64,000 nt of DNA from Parvicella tangerina (GTDB taxonomy: Bacteria > Bacteroidota > Bacteroidia > Flavobacteriales_D > Parvicellaceae): assembly GCF_907165195.1 (NCBI RefSeq), contig NZ_OU015584.1, positions 310,001 through 374,000 on the forward strand, read 5' to 3'. A program made the translations under genes and the position numbers. This document shows, piece after piece, positions 53,074-63,416 of this stretch. Position 1 is the first letter of the stretch; each line of letters begins with the position of its first letter. The notes under the pieces are model-generated. The model saw only the letters and a program-made list of their open reading frames with translations, ran no database searches and had not been told where the DNA came from.

Positions 53074-54033
53074 TTAATCCCACCTTTGTTCTCTCCAGGC
53101 TTTTTGCTCTTCTCTTGATAGGTAAGTCCAGGCTACAATTCTGCTTGATTTGTTTCCTGTTCCTAGGGGAATCGTCCTAACATCCACGGCTCCATATTTT
53201 CGAAGTGTCTTGTAAATTCCTTTCAGATTAGATTGCTTTGAGACAATGGTTGAGAACCACAAACAGCTTTTGTAGAATTTTTCACTTTCACGGATCATCT
53301 TGTGAATGAATTTATATTCTCCTCCTGGATAAACCAATTCATTGATGTCACCAGCAAAATTAAGGGTCGGTTTTTTGATGTCTTTGCTCCCCAGATTGCG
53401 TGTTTTTCGAAGTGACCCTTTTCGTGCTTCCTCGATTGAGCTATGAAAGGGTGGGTTGGAAATGGTTAGGTCAACCTTTTCATCTTTTCTCATGATGCCA
53501 TAAAAGATATCGGTTGCTGAATGTTGGAGTTTACAACTTACCTTACCTTTCAACATAGCGTTCTTCTGAACGATATTTTGAGCGGAATTGATGGAGTCAG
53601 GATCTACATCTGACGCAATGAAATTCCAACCGTATTCTATTACTCCAATGATAGGATAAATACAGCTAGCGCCAACACCAATATCCACACAAGTGATCTT
53701 ATTACCCGCTGGAAGCTTTCCAAAGTTGTTTTCCATTAGCAGGTCTGCCATATAATGAATGTAGTCTGCTCTTCCAGGAATAGGAGGGGTTAAATTCTTG
53801 TCTGAGAACTCCCAATACTCAAGACCATAGTCGTGAAGCAGAATGGCTTTATTTAAGAGTTTTACGGCTTCAGGCTGAGAGAAATCTACAGAGTCTTCAC
53901 CTAATTTATTGGGAATTACATACTCCTTGAGGTCTGGAATAGTTTTAACAAGAACTTTTAGGTCATATCGGTCACGGTTTTTATTGCGTTTATGCAAACG
54001 TGATTTGGTAGTTTTTGATTTTGGAGAAGACAT
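53074..54033 (-). CDS. rlmF: 23S rRNA (adenine(1618)-N(6))-methyltransferase
   Basis: 319 aa, class I SAM methyltransferase that modifies A1618 in 23S rRNA. A basic leader (MSSPKSKTTKSRLHKRNKNR), SAM-binding VDIGVGASCIYPIIGVIEYG, the catalytic NPPF in LTISNPPFHSSIEEARKGS and the C-terminal KSSRIVAWTYLSREEQKAWR match the RlmF/METTL16 family. It is the last gene of a coupled unit after the TPR-like protein, touching it by 1 bp (TAATG). Confidence 0.93.
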   Translation of the reverse strand: MSSPKSKTTKSRLHKRNKNRDRYDLKVLVKTIPDLKEYVIPNKLGEDSVDFSQPEAVKLLNKAILLHDYGLEYWEFSDKNLTPPIPGRADYIHYMADLLMENNFGKLPAGNKITCVDIGVGASCIYPIIGVIEYGWNFIASDVDPDSINSAQNIVQKNAMLKGKVSCKLQHSATDIFYGIMRKDEKVDLTISNPPFHSSIEEARKGSLRKTRNLGSKDIKKPTLNFAGDINELVYPGGEYKFIHKMIRESEKFYKSCLWFSTIVSKQSNLKGIYKTLRKYGAVDVRTIPLGTGNKSSRIVAWTYLSREEQKAWREQRWD

Positions 54034-54545
54034 TAATCTAATTTGGATTTAGCCAATTGTAGTTTTTCCTGAACTGCTTTATCCTCTGGTCTAAAAGTTA
54101 AAGCTCGCTCATAAAGTTCAACCGCTTTTGAGAAGTTGTTTGCATCAAAATATTGATCTGCTTTGCTAACCACCTTTTGATACATTTTATTTGCCTCAGC
54201 CTGATTTTCAGAAGTAATGATTTTATCGATTTCAGCAACTTTCTCAAGGCAGTAGGTGTCGCTTAATTTTAGATTATGAAGTCTGGCGTAGCAGTTACGA
54301 ATGAAGCCGCTGCCCACTATGTAACCACCTGAACCATCATTTAATGCTATGTCGAAGGGCTCTGTTTTATAAGCTTCCAATAATGAATCAGCTATTTCAA
54401 TTCCAGATTCATAAGACTTCATTTGTTCATAATAGGCATCACGAGCTTCTTCCGTAATAGTTTTGTGAGGGTAACTCTGGCTCAAAACAGGCGTCATCGA
54501 ACCAAGAAGGAATAATAGGGTGGCTATCGTTTTTAATATATTCAT
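54033..54545 (-). CDS. Secreted TPR-like small protein
   Basis: 170 aa. Signal peptide (MNILKTIATLLFLLGSMTPV, cleaved about SQSYP). The C-terminal third holds a clear TPR unit (ADQYFDANNFSKAVELYERA, then LTFRPEDKAVQEKLQLAKSK); the centre, rich in helix and Tyr, may form others. Periplasmic scaffold is the only safe guess. It overlaps both neighbours by 1 bp, so it is translated with M42 peptidase and rlmF. Confidence 0.65.
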   Translation of the reverse strand: MNILKTIATLLFLLGSMTPVLSQSYPHKTITEEARDAYYEQMKSYESGIEIADSLLEAYKTEPFDIALNDGSGGYIVGSGFIRNCYARLHNLKLSDTYCLEKVAEIDKIITSENQAEANKMYQKVVSKADQYFDANNFSKAVELYERALTFRPEDKAVQEKLQLAKSKLD

Positions 54546-55588
54546 CAGAAATTCCAGTTGTACTTATCGATTACTTCAATACTCTTCACAAGAAGTTTGA
54601 TGCTATTGTCAATATCCTTTTTATGAGCCATTTCAATCACTTGATGAATGTGCCTCGTTGGAATAGAAATTGCGCCTGCAATAGAACCTCCAGCTGTCAT
54701 TTGTTGCAAGGCAGAAGTGTCTGTTCCTCCAGCCGTTAATACCTCGTTTTGCCATTTGATTTTATTCTTATCAGCGACTTCTTTTAGAAAGCTAACCATT
54801 CTGTAGTCACAAATAGTTCTGGAATCCATGATTTTGATTGCTGTACCTTTTCCTAGTTCAGTTACTTTTTCGTGCGCTGATGCTCCAGGTACGTCAAAGG
54901 CGATGGTTGTGTCTAAGTTGATTCCAAAGTCGGGCTGAATGGCTTGAGTGGCTACTTGTGCACCCCTAATGCCCACTTCTTCCTGAACAGTGAAAACACC
55001 GTAAACATCATAAGGAGGATTCTTGATCTTTTTTAGTGCTTCGATCAAGATAAAAACAGAAACCCTATTGTCAATGGACTTACAGTTCACACATTCGCCC
55101 ATTTCGATCAACTCCCTTTCCCGAGTGATTGGATTGCCCACTTCAATATACTTCTCAACTTCTTTTTTAGGCATGCCCATATCTATGAAGTAATCAGTCG
55201 TCTTTGGCACCTTATTTCTTTCTTCTGGAGACATTACATGAATCGGTTTACTTCCCATTACGCCAACTAAATCTTTCTTGCCATGTACAATTACGCGTTG
55301 GGCAGTCAATGTTTTGGGATCAAACCCTCCCAGCGTGTGAAATCTCACAAAGCCATTATCATCAATATGAGTAACAATAAAGCCGATCTCATCCATGTGG
55401 GCGGTCACCATAATTTTCTTACTGCTGTCCTTTCCTTTGATAACAGTCGTTACATTTCCCATGTTGTCAAGAAGCACATCGTCAACCAATGGTTTTACTT
55501 CTTTTATCACAAGGTTTCTAATTCGTTGTTCAAATCCTGGTGCACCGGCAATTTCACAGATGTCTTTAAGTAAATTTAAATTCTTCAT
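54545..55588 (-). CDS. M42-family metallopeptidase (glutamyl-aminopeptidase type)
   Basis: 347 aa from the ATG at 55588; a TTG two codons earlier is possible. Metal-ligand motifs: His/Asp in VTAHMDEIGFIVTH, the Asp in CKSIDNRVSVFILIEALKK, catalytic Glu-Glu in GVFTVQEEVGIRGAQVATQA, Asp in FGINLDTTIAFDVPG and the last His in ISIPTRHIHQVIEMAH. Members are cytosolic, dodecameric aminopeptidases or endoglucanase-like. In line with the acyl-CoA carboxylase gene upstream, 6 bp away, and the coupled TPR gene downstream. Confidence 0.92.
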   Translation of the reverse strand: MKNLNLLKDICEIAGAPGFEQRIRNLVIKEVKPLVDDVLLDNMGNVTTVIKGKDSSKKIMVTAHMDEIGFIVTHIDDNGFVRFHTLGGFDPKTLTAQRVIVHGKKDLVGVMGSKPIHVMSPEERNKVPKTTDYFIDMGMPKKEVEKYIEVGNPITRERELIEMGECVNCKSIDNRVSVFILIEALKKIKNPPYDVYGVFTVQEEVGIRGAQVATQAIQPDFGINLDTTIAFDVPGASAHEKVTELGKGTAIKIMDSRTICDYRMVSFLKEVADKNKIKWQNEVLTAGGTDTSALQQMTAGGSIAGAISIPTRHIHQVIEMAHKKDIDNSIKLLVKSIEVIDKYNWNF

Positions 55589-55594
55589 ATCCAA

Positions 55595-57136
55595 TTATAA
55601 TGGAATATTTCCATGTTTCTTTTTAGGTAATGTTTTTGCTTTATTCTCCAACATTTTGAATGCCCTGATCAACTTCTCTCTGGTTTGATGAGGTTTGATC
55701 ACTTCATCTACATATCCTCTTGCTGCGGCATTATAAGGATTGGCGAAAAGTTCAGCGTATTCCGCCTCTTTTTCCTTCCACTTTTCTTCTGGGTTAGCAG
55801 CTTCTTTAATCTCTTTTTTAAAGATGATTTCCGCTGCTCCTTTAGCTCCCATTACAGCAATTTCTGCCGATGGCCAAGCGTAATTCATATCTGCACCAAT
55901 ATGCTTCGAATTCATCACATCGTAAGCACCTCCGTATGCTTTTCTGGTAATCACCGTGATTCTAGGAACCGTTGCTTCACTAAATGCATACAATAATTTC
56001 GCACCATTGGTGATGATTGCGTTCCATTCTTGATCTGTTCCAGGTAAGAAACCGGGTACATCTTCAAACACCAATAACGGAATATTGAAAGAATCACAGA
56101 AACGTACAAAACGAGCCCCCTTTTTAGAGCATTCTACATCCAGTACACCAGCAAGAACCGCAGGTTGATTGGCAACAATACCAATAGACCTTCCGGCAAG
56201 TCTGGCAAATCCAACTACTAAATTTTCGGCATAATCTTTATGTACCTCAAGGAAACTTTCTTCATCTACAACATTGGTAATCACATCCTTAATGTCATAG
56301 GGAAGATTGGCATTATCGGGAACAATGGAATCCAGTGCTTCTCTTGTTTCGTCTCTTCCCACTTCATAAGGAAGAACAGGTGGTTTTTCTTCACAGTTTT
56401 GAGGGATGTAAGTCATTAATTTTTTGAGGTGATCAATGGCATCAATCTCATTCTCACATGCAAAATGAGTAACTCCTGATTTCGTTGCATGTGTACTTGC
56501 CCCACCCAACTCTTCTGAGGTTACTTCTTCATTAGTAACTGTCTTAACTACGTTTGGACCTGTTACGAACATGTATGAAGTATTCTCAACCATAAGAATA
56601 AAGTCGGTTAAGGCAGGAGAATAGACTGCGCCTCCCGCACAAGGCCCCATAATCGCAGAGAGCTGTGGAATCACTCCTGACGACAACGTGTTGCGATAGA
56701 AGATATCTGCGTATCCAGCTAAAGAAACCACACCTTCTTGAATTCTCGCTCCACCTGAATCGTTGAGCCCTATAACTGGAGCTCCATTTTCCATGGCGAG
56801 ATCCATGATCTTGCAGATCTTTTGGGCATGGGATTCAGCTAATGACCCTCCTAGAACCGTAAAGTCCTGAGAAAATACATAAACCAGTCGACCTCCAATA
56901 GTTCCGTAACCCGTCACAACACCATCACCTAAGAACTTTTGTTTGTCCAAACCAAAGTTTGTACTGCGATGTTCAACTAGCGCTCCGATCTCTTCAAAAG
57001 ACCCTTTGTCTAGTAGGAAATGGATGCGCTCACGGGCAGTTAGCTTCCCTTTTTTATGTTGAGATGCTATTCTTTTTTCACCTCCACCAAGTTTGGAATC
57101 CTTAATTTTTTGGTCTAATAGTTCGATGTTTTCCAT
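55595..57136 (-). CDS. Acyl-CoA carboxylase carboxyltransferase (beta) subunit, propionyl-CoA type
   Basis: 513 aa. Carboxyltransferase signatures: [100 protein letters not shown] and [20 protein letters not shown]. It transfers CO2 from biotin to propionyl- or related acyl-CoA. The alpha/biotin subunit is not within the window. Length is as usual for PccB. Located between PepP-type peptidase and M42 peptidase on the same strand. Confidence 0.93.
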   Translation of the reverse strand: MENIELLDQKIKDSKLGGGEKRIASQHKKGKLTARERIHFLLDKGSFEEIGALVEHRSTNFGLDKQKFLGDGVVTGYGTIGGRLVYVFSQDFTVLGGSLAESHAQKICKIMDLAMENGAPVIGLNDSGGARIQEGVVSLAGYADIFYRNTLSSGVIPQLSAIMGPCAGGAVYSPALTDFILMVENTSYMFVTGPNVVKTVTNEEVTSEELGGASTHATKSGVTHFACENEIDAIDHLKKLMTYIPQNCEEKPPVLPYEVGRDETREALDSIVPDNANLPYDIKDVITNVVDEESFLEVHKDYAENLVVGFARLAGRSIGIVANQPAVLAGVLDVECSKKGARFVRFCDSFNIPLLVFEDVPGFLPGTDQEWNAIITNGAKLLYAFSEATVPRITVITRKAYGGAYDVMNSKHIGADMNYAWPSAEIAVMGAKGAAEIIFKKEIKEAANPEEKWKEKEAEYAELFANPYNAAARGYVDEVIKPHQTREKLIRAFKMLENKAKTLPKKKHGNIPL

Positions 57137-57152
57137 GCTCTTGTAAAATAAA

Positions 57153-58442
57153 TTAGTTCATTAAATCTTCAATTTCTTCTGCTTCAATAGGGATGTTTCT
57201 CATCAAGTTAAAGGGCTCCCCGTTGGCTTGAATCACGATGTCATCTTCAAGTCTAATACCTAGGTTTTCCTCTGGAATATAGATTCCTGGCTCTACTGTG
57301 AACACCATGTTTTCTTCAATTGGACGATTCCAGTGACCAAGATCGTGGGTGTCTAATCCAATAAAATGAGATGTTCCATGCATGAAAAACTTCTTATATG
57401 CTGGCCACGAAGGGTCTTGGTTTTTAATATCTGTTTTATCTAACAACCCAAGATTCAACAATTCACTTTCCATTAATTTACCCACCTCTACGTGGTATTC
57501 ACCAAGCATAGTTCCAGGAACGAGTAGTTTCGTTGCTTCTTTTTTAACCTTTAAAACAGCATTATAAACCTCCTTTTGACGTTTGGTAAACCTTCCATTA
57601 ACTGGGACACATCTGGTAAGATCTGAAGAATAGTTGGCATACTCTGCTCCAAAATCCATCAGAATAACTTCTCCATCTTTACATTCCTGGTTATTCTCAA
57701 TGTAATGAAGTACGCATGCGGAATGACCTGACCCAATGATGGGTGTATAGGCGAATCCTCTACTTCTATTATTGAGAAATTCGTGCATCAATTCAGCCTC
57801 AATGTTGTACTCCATTACACCTGGTTTGACAAATTTCAGGATTCTCCTAAAGCCTTTTTCGGTGATGTTGCAAGCTTCTTGCATCAGGTCTAACTCTATC
57901 TTGTGTTTTACAGATCGAATAGCATGCATGATCGGTGCAGATCGTTCATATTCATGAAGAGGAAATTCCTTTCTGCACCAATTATTAAAGCGATCATTAC
58001 GATTTTCTGCTTCCGTATTTGCACGGAGATGTTCGTTCTGGTTTAAGTAGATTCTTTCTGCTTCGTAGGCTAACTCTTTGAAAACTCTTTCAAACTGATC
58101 TAACCAATAAACCGTTTTAATGCCAGAAGTTTCAAAGGCAGCTTCTTTTGTTAACTTCTCTCCCTCCCAGATTGCGATATTTTCGTTCGTCTCCTTCAGG
58201 AAAAGAATTTCACGGTGACTCTTTTTGGAACTGTCTGGAAAAATAACCAAAATGCTTTCTTCCTGATCGACACCTGACAAGTGAAAAATATCACGGTGTT
58301 GTTCAAAAGGTTTAGTAGAGTCAGCTCCTGTTGCAAAAATATCATTGGATGTAAAAACGGCAAGCGAGTTCGGTTTTAAGTGCTGCACGAATCTGATCCT
58401 GTTCTGAATAAAAAGTTCTTTGTCGATTGGTAAGTATTTCAT
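57153..58442 (-). CDS. pepP: Xaa-Pro aminopeptidase (aminopeptidase P family, M24)
   Basis: 429 aa. An N-terminal AMP_N domain ([39 protein letters not shown]) and a pita-bread catalytic domain with metal ligands in [20 protein letters not shown] (Asp, Asp), [17 protein letters not shown] (His), [12 protein letters not shown] (Glu) and [10 protein letters not shown] (Glu). It removes N-terminal residues before proline. No signal peptide, so cytosolic. Runs with the acyl-CoA carboxylase gene 16 bp downstream. Confidence 0.93.
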   Translation of the reverse strand: MKYLPIDKELFIQNRIRFVQHLKPNSLAVFTSNDIFATGADSTKPFEQHRDIFHLSGVDQEESILVIFPDSSKKSHREILFLKETNENIAIWEGEKLTKEAAFETSGIKTVYWLDQFERVFKELAYEAERIYLNQNEHLRANTEAENRNDRFNNWCRKEFPLHEYERSAPIMHAIRSVKHKIELDLMQEACNITEKGFRRILKFVKPGVMEYNIEAELMHEFLNNRSRGFAYTPIIGSGHSACVLHYIENNQECKDGEVILMDFGAEYANYSSDLTRCVPVNGRFTKRQKEVYNAVLKVKKEATKLLVPGTMLGEYHVEVGKLMESELLNLGLLDKTDIKNQDPSWPAYKKFFMHGTSHFIGLDTHDLGHWNRPIEENMVFTVEPGIYIPEENLGIRLEDDIVIQANGEPFNLMRNIPIEAEEIEDLMN

Positions 58443-58473
58443 ATAACGTTTTTATAAAGGTCAATAAAGGTAA

Positions 58474-59508
58474 TTAATTCCATGTAACCGCAATTTTCCC
58501 AGTTGATTTTCTGCTTTCAAGATAAGCATGTGCTTCTCCAATTTTTTCGAAGCTGTAAGTGCCCCCTTCTGAAGGGTTTAGGATGCCTTCTTCTGTCATG
58601 CGCACGACTTCTTCAAGACACCTTTTTATTGTTAACGGCTTGAAGTCTGCTATACGCAACATGTTAATTCCAATTACCCCTTTTGAGTTCACTAGAAGCT
58701 GAATGGGTGATAGTAATCCGAAGTTCCAGGCAAGGCCTAATGTGGCAATGGCACCTCCTTTCTTTCCTGATCGCTCCGCAGCACCATAGATGACAGATTT
58801 TCCTCCTTTTTCTAAAAGTTTAAAGTCTTTTTTGAAGGTCGTTCCTCCCACAGAGTTGAAAGCAACATCTAGCAGTCGACCGCCTCCCTGTTTTTTCACT
58901 TCACGTTCATAGTCATGCTTACGGTAGTTGATTGGATAATCAACACCGTTAGCTTTAAGGTAGTCGAACTTTGCATCAGACCCTGTTGTTCCGAAAACAG
59001 TACAACCCTTATGTTTGCAAAGTTGCGTTAATGCTGTTCCAACACCCCCAGCTGCGGCATGAATTAAAACATAATCTCCCTCAAATACATTAATACATTC
59101 ATAGGCTGCATAATAAGCAGTACAGTATTGTGTGGCAAGTGCTGCTGCCTTAGTAGCTGAAATGTTGTCGCTAATGACTGCACATGCTCTATAGTCAGTT
59201 TTTGCATATTCCGCATAACCGCCAAACCGAGTCATGGCAACCACTCGTTTCCCAATAAGGTGCTTAGCTTCATCGGTCGCAACTTCTACAACTTCTCCAA
59301 CCACATCATACCCTAAAATACTTGGTAGTGGAGGAGCGTCTTGGTAAAGACCATTTCGAGCCATTACATCGGCAAAGTTTAGCCCGAACGCTTCTACTTT
59401 AATGAGAACCTCCAGCCCTTCGATTGTTGGTTGTTGTACTTCTCTGATTTCAAAGGCCTTTTCAGCGGAACCAGTCTTTACCAAAACGGCTGCTTTCATT
59501 TTAGACAT
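58474..59508 (-). CDS. NAD(P)H:quinone reductase-like zinc-free medium-chain dehydrogenase
   Basis: 344 aa from the ATG at 59508; an in-frame ATG at 59544 would add 12 residues. Motifs: GLNFADVMARNGLYQDAPPL, ILGYDVVGEVVEVA, the NADP-binding loop HAAAGGVGTALTQLCKHKGC, and VFGTTGSDAKFDYLKANGVD, a VAT-1/quinone-oxidoreductase pattern without the zinc cysteine cluster. The role is likely reduction of quinones or enones. A terminator (59564-59597) separates it from hsp20, so it has its own promoter or is the end of a separate unit. Confidence 0.88.
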   Translation of the reverse strand: MSKMKAAVLVKTGSAEKAFEIREVQQPTIEGLEVLIKVEAFGLNFADVMARNGLYQDAPPLPSILGYDVVGEVVEVATDEAKHLIGKRVVAMTRFGGYAEYAKTDYRACAVISDNISATKAAALATQYCTAYYAAYECINVFEGDYVLIHAAAGGVGTALTQLCKHKGCTVFGTTGSDAKFDYLKANGVDYPINYRKHDYEREVKKQGGGRLLDVAFNSVGGTTFKKDFKLLEKGGKSVIYGAAERSGKKGGAIATLGLAWNFGLLSPIQLLVNSKGVIGINMLRIADFKPLTIKRCLEEVVRMTEEGILNPSEGGTYSFEKIGEAHAYLESRKSTGKIAVTWN

Positions 59509-59563
59509 AGATGGTGTTTTTAAGTGAGCAACAAAGCTAACCATTATCGATCATTCATGAAAC

Positions 59564-59597
59564 AAAAATCCCGACTACTGGGAAGCAGTCGGGATTT
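59564..59597 (-). terminator. Rho-independent terminator of hsp20
   Basis: Arms AAATCCCGACT (59566-59576) and AGTCGGGATTT (59587-59597) form an 11-bp stem; the minus-strand product ends in TTTTTGTTT, 38 bp past the hsp20 stop. Confidence 0.85.
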
Positions 59598-59634
59598 AAC
59601 AACTCAACGAATGTGTGTATCTATTGAGACGTTG

Positions 59635-60084
59635 TTATTGTACTGAAATCTTACGCTGAGTATTTAACTTCGCCTCATCTTTCTTTGCAATGTTTACTTT
59701 AAGTACACCATCTTCATACATTGCTGAAATACCTTCTAGATTGGCAGTGTCTGGTAAGGTGAACGACCGTCTGAATGAACGGTAGCTGAATTCTCTTTTT
59801 GAATACTTAACGTGCTCATCTTTATTCTCGGTCTCTTCTTCAGTCTTGGTTGATTGCTCCACAGAAATCGTCATTTGATCCCTATCAAGGTTAATGTTGA
59901 AGTCTTCCTTCTTTAATCCTGGGGCTGCCAACTCTACCAAGAACGATGTGTCATTTTCTGAAATATTAACTGGCGGAACCGTAAACTCAGAGTGTCCATT
60001 TAATGGATGCGAGAATAGACTTCTTTCAAACAGGTCATTCCAAATAGATGGTAATGAACTTTCGTGTTTTCTTATAAGTGTCAT
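59635..60084 (-). CDS. Small heat-shock protein, Hsp20/alpha-crystallin family
   Basis: 149 aa. The alpha-crystallin domain is visible from VPPVNISENDTSFLVELAAP through GLKKEDFNINLDRDQMTISV to RSFTLPDTANLEGISAMYED and GVLKVNIAKKDE, with the C-terminal IXI-like anchor RKISVQ. It holds unfolding proteins as an ATP-independent chaperone. It is a single gene with a clear terminator; no CIRCE element is seen in the 200-bp gap upstream. Confidence 0.93.
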   Translation of the reverse strand: MTLIRKHESSLPSIWNDLFERSLFSHPLNGHSEFTVPPVNISENDTSFLVELAAPGLKKEDFNINLDRDQMTISVEQSTKTEEETENKDEHVKYSKREFSYRSFRRSFTLPDTANLEGISAMYEDGVLKVNIAKKDEAKLNTQRKISVQ

Positions 60085-60251
60085 AACGTTTTAATTTTTG
60101 TGATTTTAGAACCCCTTTTTCAAATAAAATGCCATTGACAAGTTACTGAAAAAATGACTCAAAAAACAATATAAACACCTGATAATCAAGACAAAAAGTC
60201 AGTTTTTGGTGTTTTTCAAAGACATTTCGTCAGACTACATGAATTCTTTTC

Positions 60252-60259
60252 TAATTTTG
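60252..60259 (+). promoter_or_regulatory. Candidate -7 box of the GNAT gene
   Basis: TAATTTTG matches TAnnTTTG, 25 bp before the ATG at 60285; no TTG element at the expected distance. Confidence 0.4.
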
Positions 60260-60284
60260 CCGCGATTAAAGATCATCGTCAACC

Positions 60285-61406
60285 ATGAGCGTGATAATAA
60301 AAGAGGTAAAGTCTTCAGCTGATTACAAAGCGTTTGTACAGTTCCAATTTGACCTATACCAGGGGAACGAATTTTGGGTTCCTCCAATTTTTAAGGATGA
60401 AGTTAAGGCCATTCAAAGAGATTACAACCCCGCCTTCCAGTTTTGTGCAACGAAATTCTGGCTTGCATTAAGAGGAGGTAAAGTGGTTGGAAGAATAGGA
60501 GCAATTGTCAATCAACTAGCGCTAGAAAAAGAAGGTGAGAATGTTGGTAGATTTACACGAAGTGAGTTTATCGATGATAATGAAGTAGTAGACTTGCTTT
60601 TTTCAACCGCAGAGAAATGGTTGTTGGAGCAAGGCATGAGAAAGGTTCAGGGGCCGCTTGGTTTTACAAACTTGGATCATCAAGGTATGCTCATTGAAGG
60701 TTTTGATCACTTGCCAAGCGCTGCATCTGAATATCATTTGCCGTATTACAAAGACCAGTTGATCAGGGTAGGCTACGAGAAAGAAATAGATTGGGTTGAA
60801 TTCCGGTTATTCATCAAAGAAGTTCCTGAAAAGGCGCAGCGCGTTGCAGATATGATGGTGAAGAGAAATAAGCTTCAGGTTCGCCACTTTGAATCAACTA
60901 AAGAGTTAGAGCCATACGCTAAGAAACTCTTTTCATTGTTTAATGAAGCATTCAGTGAGTTGTTTAGCGTAATTCCACTTAATGATGAAATGGTTGATTA
61001 TTACATTAATCGCTATCTAACGTTGATGAACCCTAAGTTTGTGAAACTGGTATTTGATCAAGAGGATAAGCTGGTGGCATTTATCATTGGTCTACCATCT
61101 CTCTCTGAAGCACTGCAGAAAGCTAAAGGTAGAATTTTTCCATTTGGATGGTGGCATTTGCGTAAAGCGCTCAAGCATCCAAAAGTTGTGGATCTCATGT
61201 TAACAGGGATTACTCCAGAATATCAAGGAAAGGGTGTGGCAGCGATATTAATCAATGAGTTGCAGAAAGTCATGCTGGAGCATGGAGTCAAGGATGTGGA
61301 AACCACAGGTATCTTTGAGACCAACACGAAAGCGATACAGAACTGGAAGAATTACGATCATATCCAGCATAAGCGAAAAAGGTGCTGGAAGAAAACTTTG
61401 CGGTAA
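60285..61406 (+). CDS. GNAT-type acetyltransferase-like protein
   Basis: 373 aa, about twice the length of a single GNAT domain. The C-terminal acetyltransferase core is evident in LTGITPEYQGKGVAAILINE (acetyl-CoA loop) and TTGIFETNTKAIQNWKNYD. The N-terminal half (FDLYQGNEFWVPPIFKDEVK, HLPSAASEYHLPYYKDQLIR) resembles a related or degenerate domain, as in large Bacteroidota N-acetyltransferase-like proteins. Substrate unknown. Single gene. Confidence 0.75.
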   Translation: MSVIIKEVKSSADYKAFVQFQFDLYQGNEFWVPPIFKDEVKAIQRDYNPAFQFCATKFWLALRGGKVVGRIGAIVNQLALEKEGENVGRFTRSEFIDDNEVVDLLFSTAEKWLLEQGMRKVQGPLGFTNLDHQGMLIEGFDHLPSAASEYHLPYYKDQLIRVGYEKEIDWVEFRLFIKEVPEKAQRVADMMVKRNKLQVRHFESTKELEPYAKKLFSLFNEAFSELFSVIPLNDEMVDYYINRYLTLMNPKFVKLVFDQEDKLVAFIIGLPSLSEALQKAKGRIFPFGWWHLRKALKHPKVVDLMLTGITPEYQGKGVAAILINELQKVMLEHGVKDVETTGIFETNTKAIQNWKNYDHIQHKRKRCWKKTLR

Positions 61407-61518
61407 ACGATCTAAGTAACCAATAGTCATTTTTTAGTTATTTACGGGTGAAAGCTGAATGCAATCAGCAATGTTGATTTCTTTTTTGTGCGAATAAGAA
61501 ATGCACAGTGTTTGTATA

Positions 61519-61526
61519 TACTTTTG
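61519..61526 (+). promoter_or_regulatory. TAnnTTTG -7 box just before a start codon
   Basis: TACTTTTG ends 4 nt before the ATG at 61531. Confidence 0.45.
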
Positions 61527-61530
61527 AATC

Positions 61531-63312
61531 ATGATTAGAGGATATTTAGTAGTAATTACAGTTTTATCATTCTTTTTTGGATGGTCCCAGCCAGGGGGGT
61601 ATGCGGGGCTTCTAGAATTAGAAAAGGAAAAGACCTATTGGGATCGTGATTCCACAAAACTTCGCAGTGAGGGTTATTTACAGGTAACTGGATTTAGTGG
61701 AGTAGGTGATAAGTTTGGTAAGTGGAGATACTTCTATGAGAATGGGCAAATGGAAGAAATTGCCCATTACTACAAGGGAAAGTATAATGGCAAGGTTCGT
61801 CAGTTTTATGATAACGGAAAGTTGAAAATGGAAGGAACTTTTTTCTTGGGTGTCCCAGATGGTGAGTTTAAAGCGTTTTATCGAAATGGTAAATTAGCAG
61901 AGGAGGGAATGTATCATAGTATTGCAGATAGCATCAGGGATACAACTATGAAGTACTGGAATATAATTGAGTTTCTACCCCCAATTAAATTAGGAGATTG
62001 GAAAACGTATTACGAGGATGGAAAGCCATGGGCTACCTATACTTATAAACCAGATGATTCCTTAGAATACTTGATGAGTTATCATGATAAGAAAGGAAAA
62101 CAGTTAGTAAATAATGGTGATGGTTCTATTGAAGAATTCTATTCGTCTGGAAAGCCAAAACTGCTAAAGTCGTATAAGAATGGATTGCTTCATGGTGATT
62201 ATAAGTCCTGGAGTGCGAATGGTAATCTCAAAGAAAAAGGATCCTACGTTAATGGCTTGAAAGACGGAGAATGGATCTACTACCACATCGTCTCTGGAAA
62301 GCTTTATCAAAAGATAGGTTATCAGGAAGGGGAAAAGCATGGAGTTTTCATAGAACGATTGCCGAATGATTCTCTAGCGATAAGTGGGGAGTATGCGAAT
62401 GATAAGAAAAATGGGCATTGGACTTATTACTTTGAGAATGGACAGATTGATATGACTGGAAATTTTGAGTATGATCTTCAGCAAGGACATTGGACATATT
62501 ATTACCCAAGTGGTCAGTTGTACTATGAAGGAGACTATGAAAAAGGGAAGAAAACAGGAGATTGGGAATTCTTTTATAACAATGGTCAGATGTGGCGAGA
62601 GGGAGCGTATAAAAATGATATGAAGCAAGGTGTTTGGAATTTCTATTATGAGAACGGGGGCGATTTGATGATTGGTTCATTTAAAGATGATGTAGAGCAT
62701 GGAGCATGGGTGTCCTATTATGAAAACGGAGAGGAGAAAGATCGAGGTAGTTATGATAATGGACTAATGACGGCTTTTTGGGAAGGTTATTACCCCAACG
62801 GAAAAAAGAGTTACGAGGGTAATTATGAAAGAGATATGAAAACGGGCACCTGGAAATACTATACCTCCAAAGGTGAATTGAAAGATGAAGGCAATTACAA
62901 GATTTTGAAAGTCAAAGAAGGAGAGTCAGTTGGTTATGACTTTGTTTTGGTAGAAGAACAAAGCTACAAGCACGGTTCCTGGAAGTCTTATAGTGATATT
63001 GATGGGAAGATCGTTAGTGAAGGAACTTATAATCGCAATCGACAAAGTGGTACCTGGAAGTATTACTACCCTGGAGGAGATGTGGTTGCCTATGAGAACA
63101 GTTACAATAGTGATGGAAAACTTGACGGACCGAGTAGAAACTACAGTAGGAGAGGCAAGTTAGTTTCAGAAATTAACTACAAAGACGGGAAAAAGCACGG
63201 AGACTTTAAGGTCTATGGAAAAAGAGGAAAGCTTGAGGTTCACTACATCTACAAGAACGGTGTGAAGGTCAAAGATGTTATTGCTAAGAAGGTGTATAAG
63301 TACGGTAAATAA
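61531..63312 (+). CDS. Secreted MORN/YwqK-repeat protein
   Basis: 593 aa. Signal peptide (MIRGYLVVITVLSFFFGWSQ), then some twenty short repeats of the MORN_2/YwqK type: WRYFYENGQMEEIAHYYKGK, RQFYDNGKLKMEGTFF, WTYYFENGQIDMTGNFEYD, WEFFYNNGQMWREGAYK and others, nearly all with the frame W.YY..G....G.Y..G...G. The repeats stack as beta hairpins. The family is often labelled toxin-antitoxin YwqK, but the size and export signal here favour a structural or cell-surface role. No enzymatic motif. Confidence 0.8.
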   Translation: MIRGYLVVITVLSFFFGWSQPGGYAGLLELEKEKTYWDRDSTKLRSEGYLQVTGFSGVGDKFGKWRYFYENGQMEEIAHYYKGKYNGKVRQFYDNGKLKMEGTFFLGVPDGEFKAFYRNGKLAEEGMYHSIADSIRDTTMKYWNIIEFLPPIKLGDWKTYYEDGKPWATYTYKPDDSLEYLMSYHDKKGKQLVNNGDGSIEEFYSSGKPKLLKSYKNGLLHGDYKSWSANGNLKEKGSYVNGLKDGEWIYYHIVSGKLYQKIGYQEGEKHGVFIERLPNDSLAISGEYANDKKNGHWTYYFENGQIDMTGNFEYDLQQGHWTYYYPSGQLYYEGDYEKGKKTGDWEFFYNNGQMWREGAYKNDMKQGVWNFYYENGGDLMIGSFKDDVEHGAWVSYYENGEEKDRGSYDNGLMTAFWEGYYPNGKKSYEGNYERDMKTGTWKYYTSKGELKDEGNYKILKVKEGESVGYDFVLVEEQSYKHGSWKSYSDIDGKIVSEGTYNRNRQSGTWKYYYPGGDVVAYENSYNSDGKLDGPSRNYSRRGKLVSEINYKDGKKHGDFKVYGKRGKLEVHYIYKNGVKVKDVIAKKVYKYGK

Positions 63313-63416
63313 CACTTCGTTATTGTCGGGTGTTTTGAACAATCTGTCGAATTTTTAAAAGTAATTTAACTTTAATTAACATGATTGTTTAATTTAGAAT
63401 TTCCAAAACTACACAC

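Noticed and set aside
63310-63336. Terminator after the MORN-repeat gene
   Set aside because: The stem is only about 5 bp with a long loop; too weak to call.
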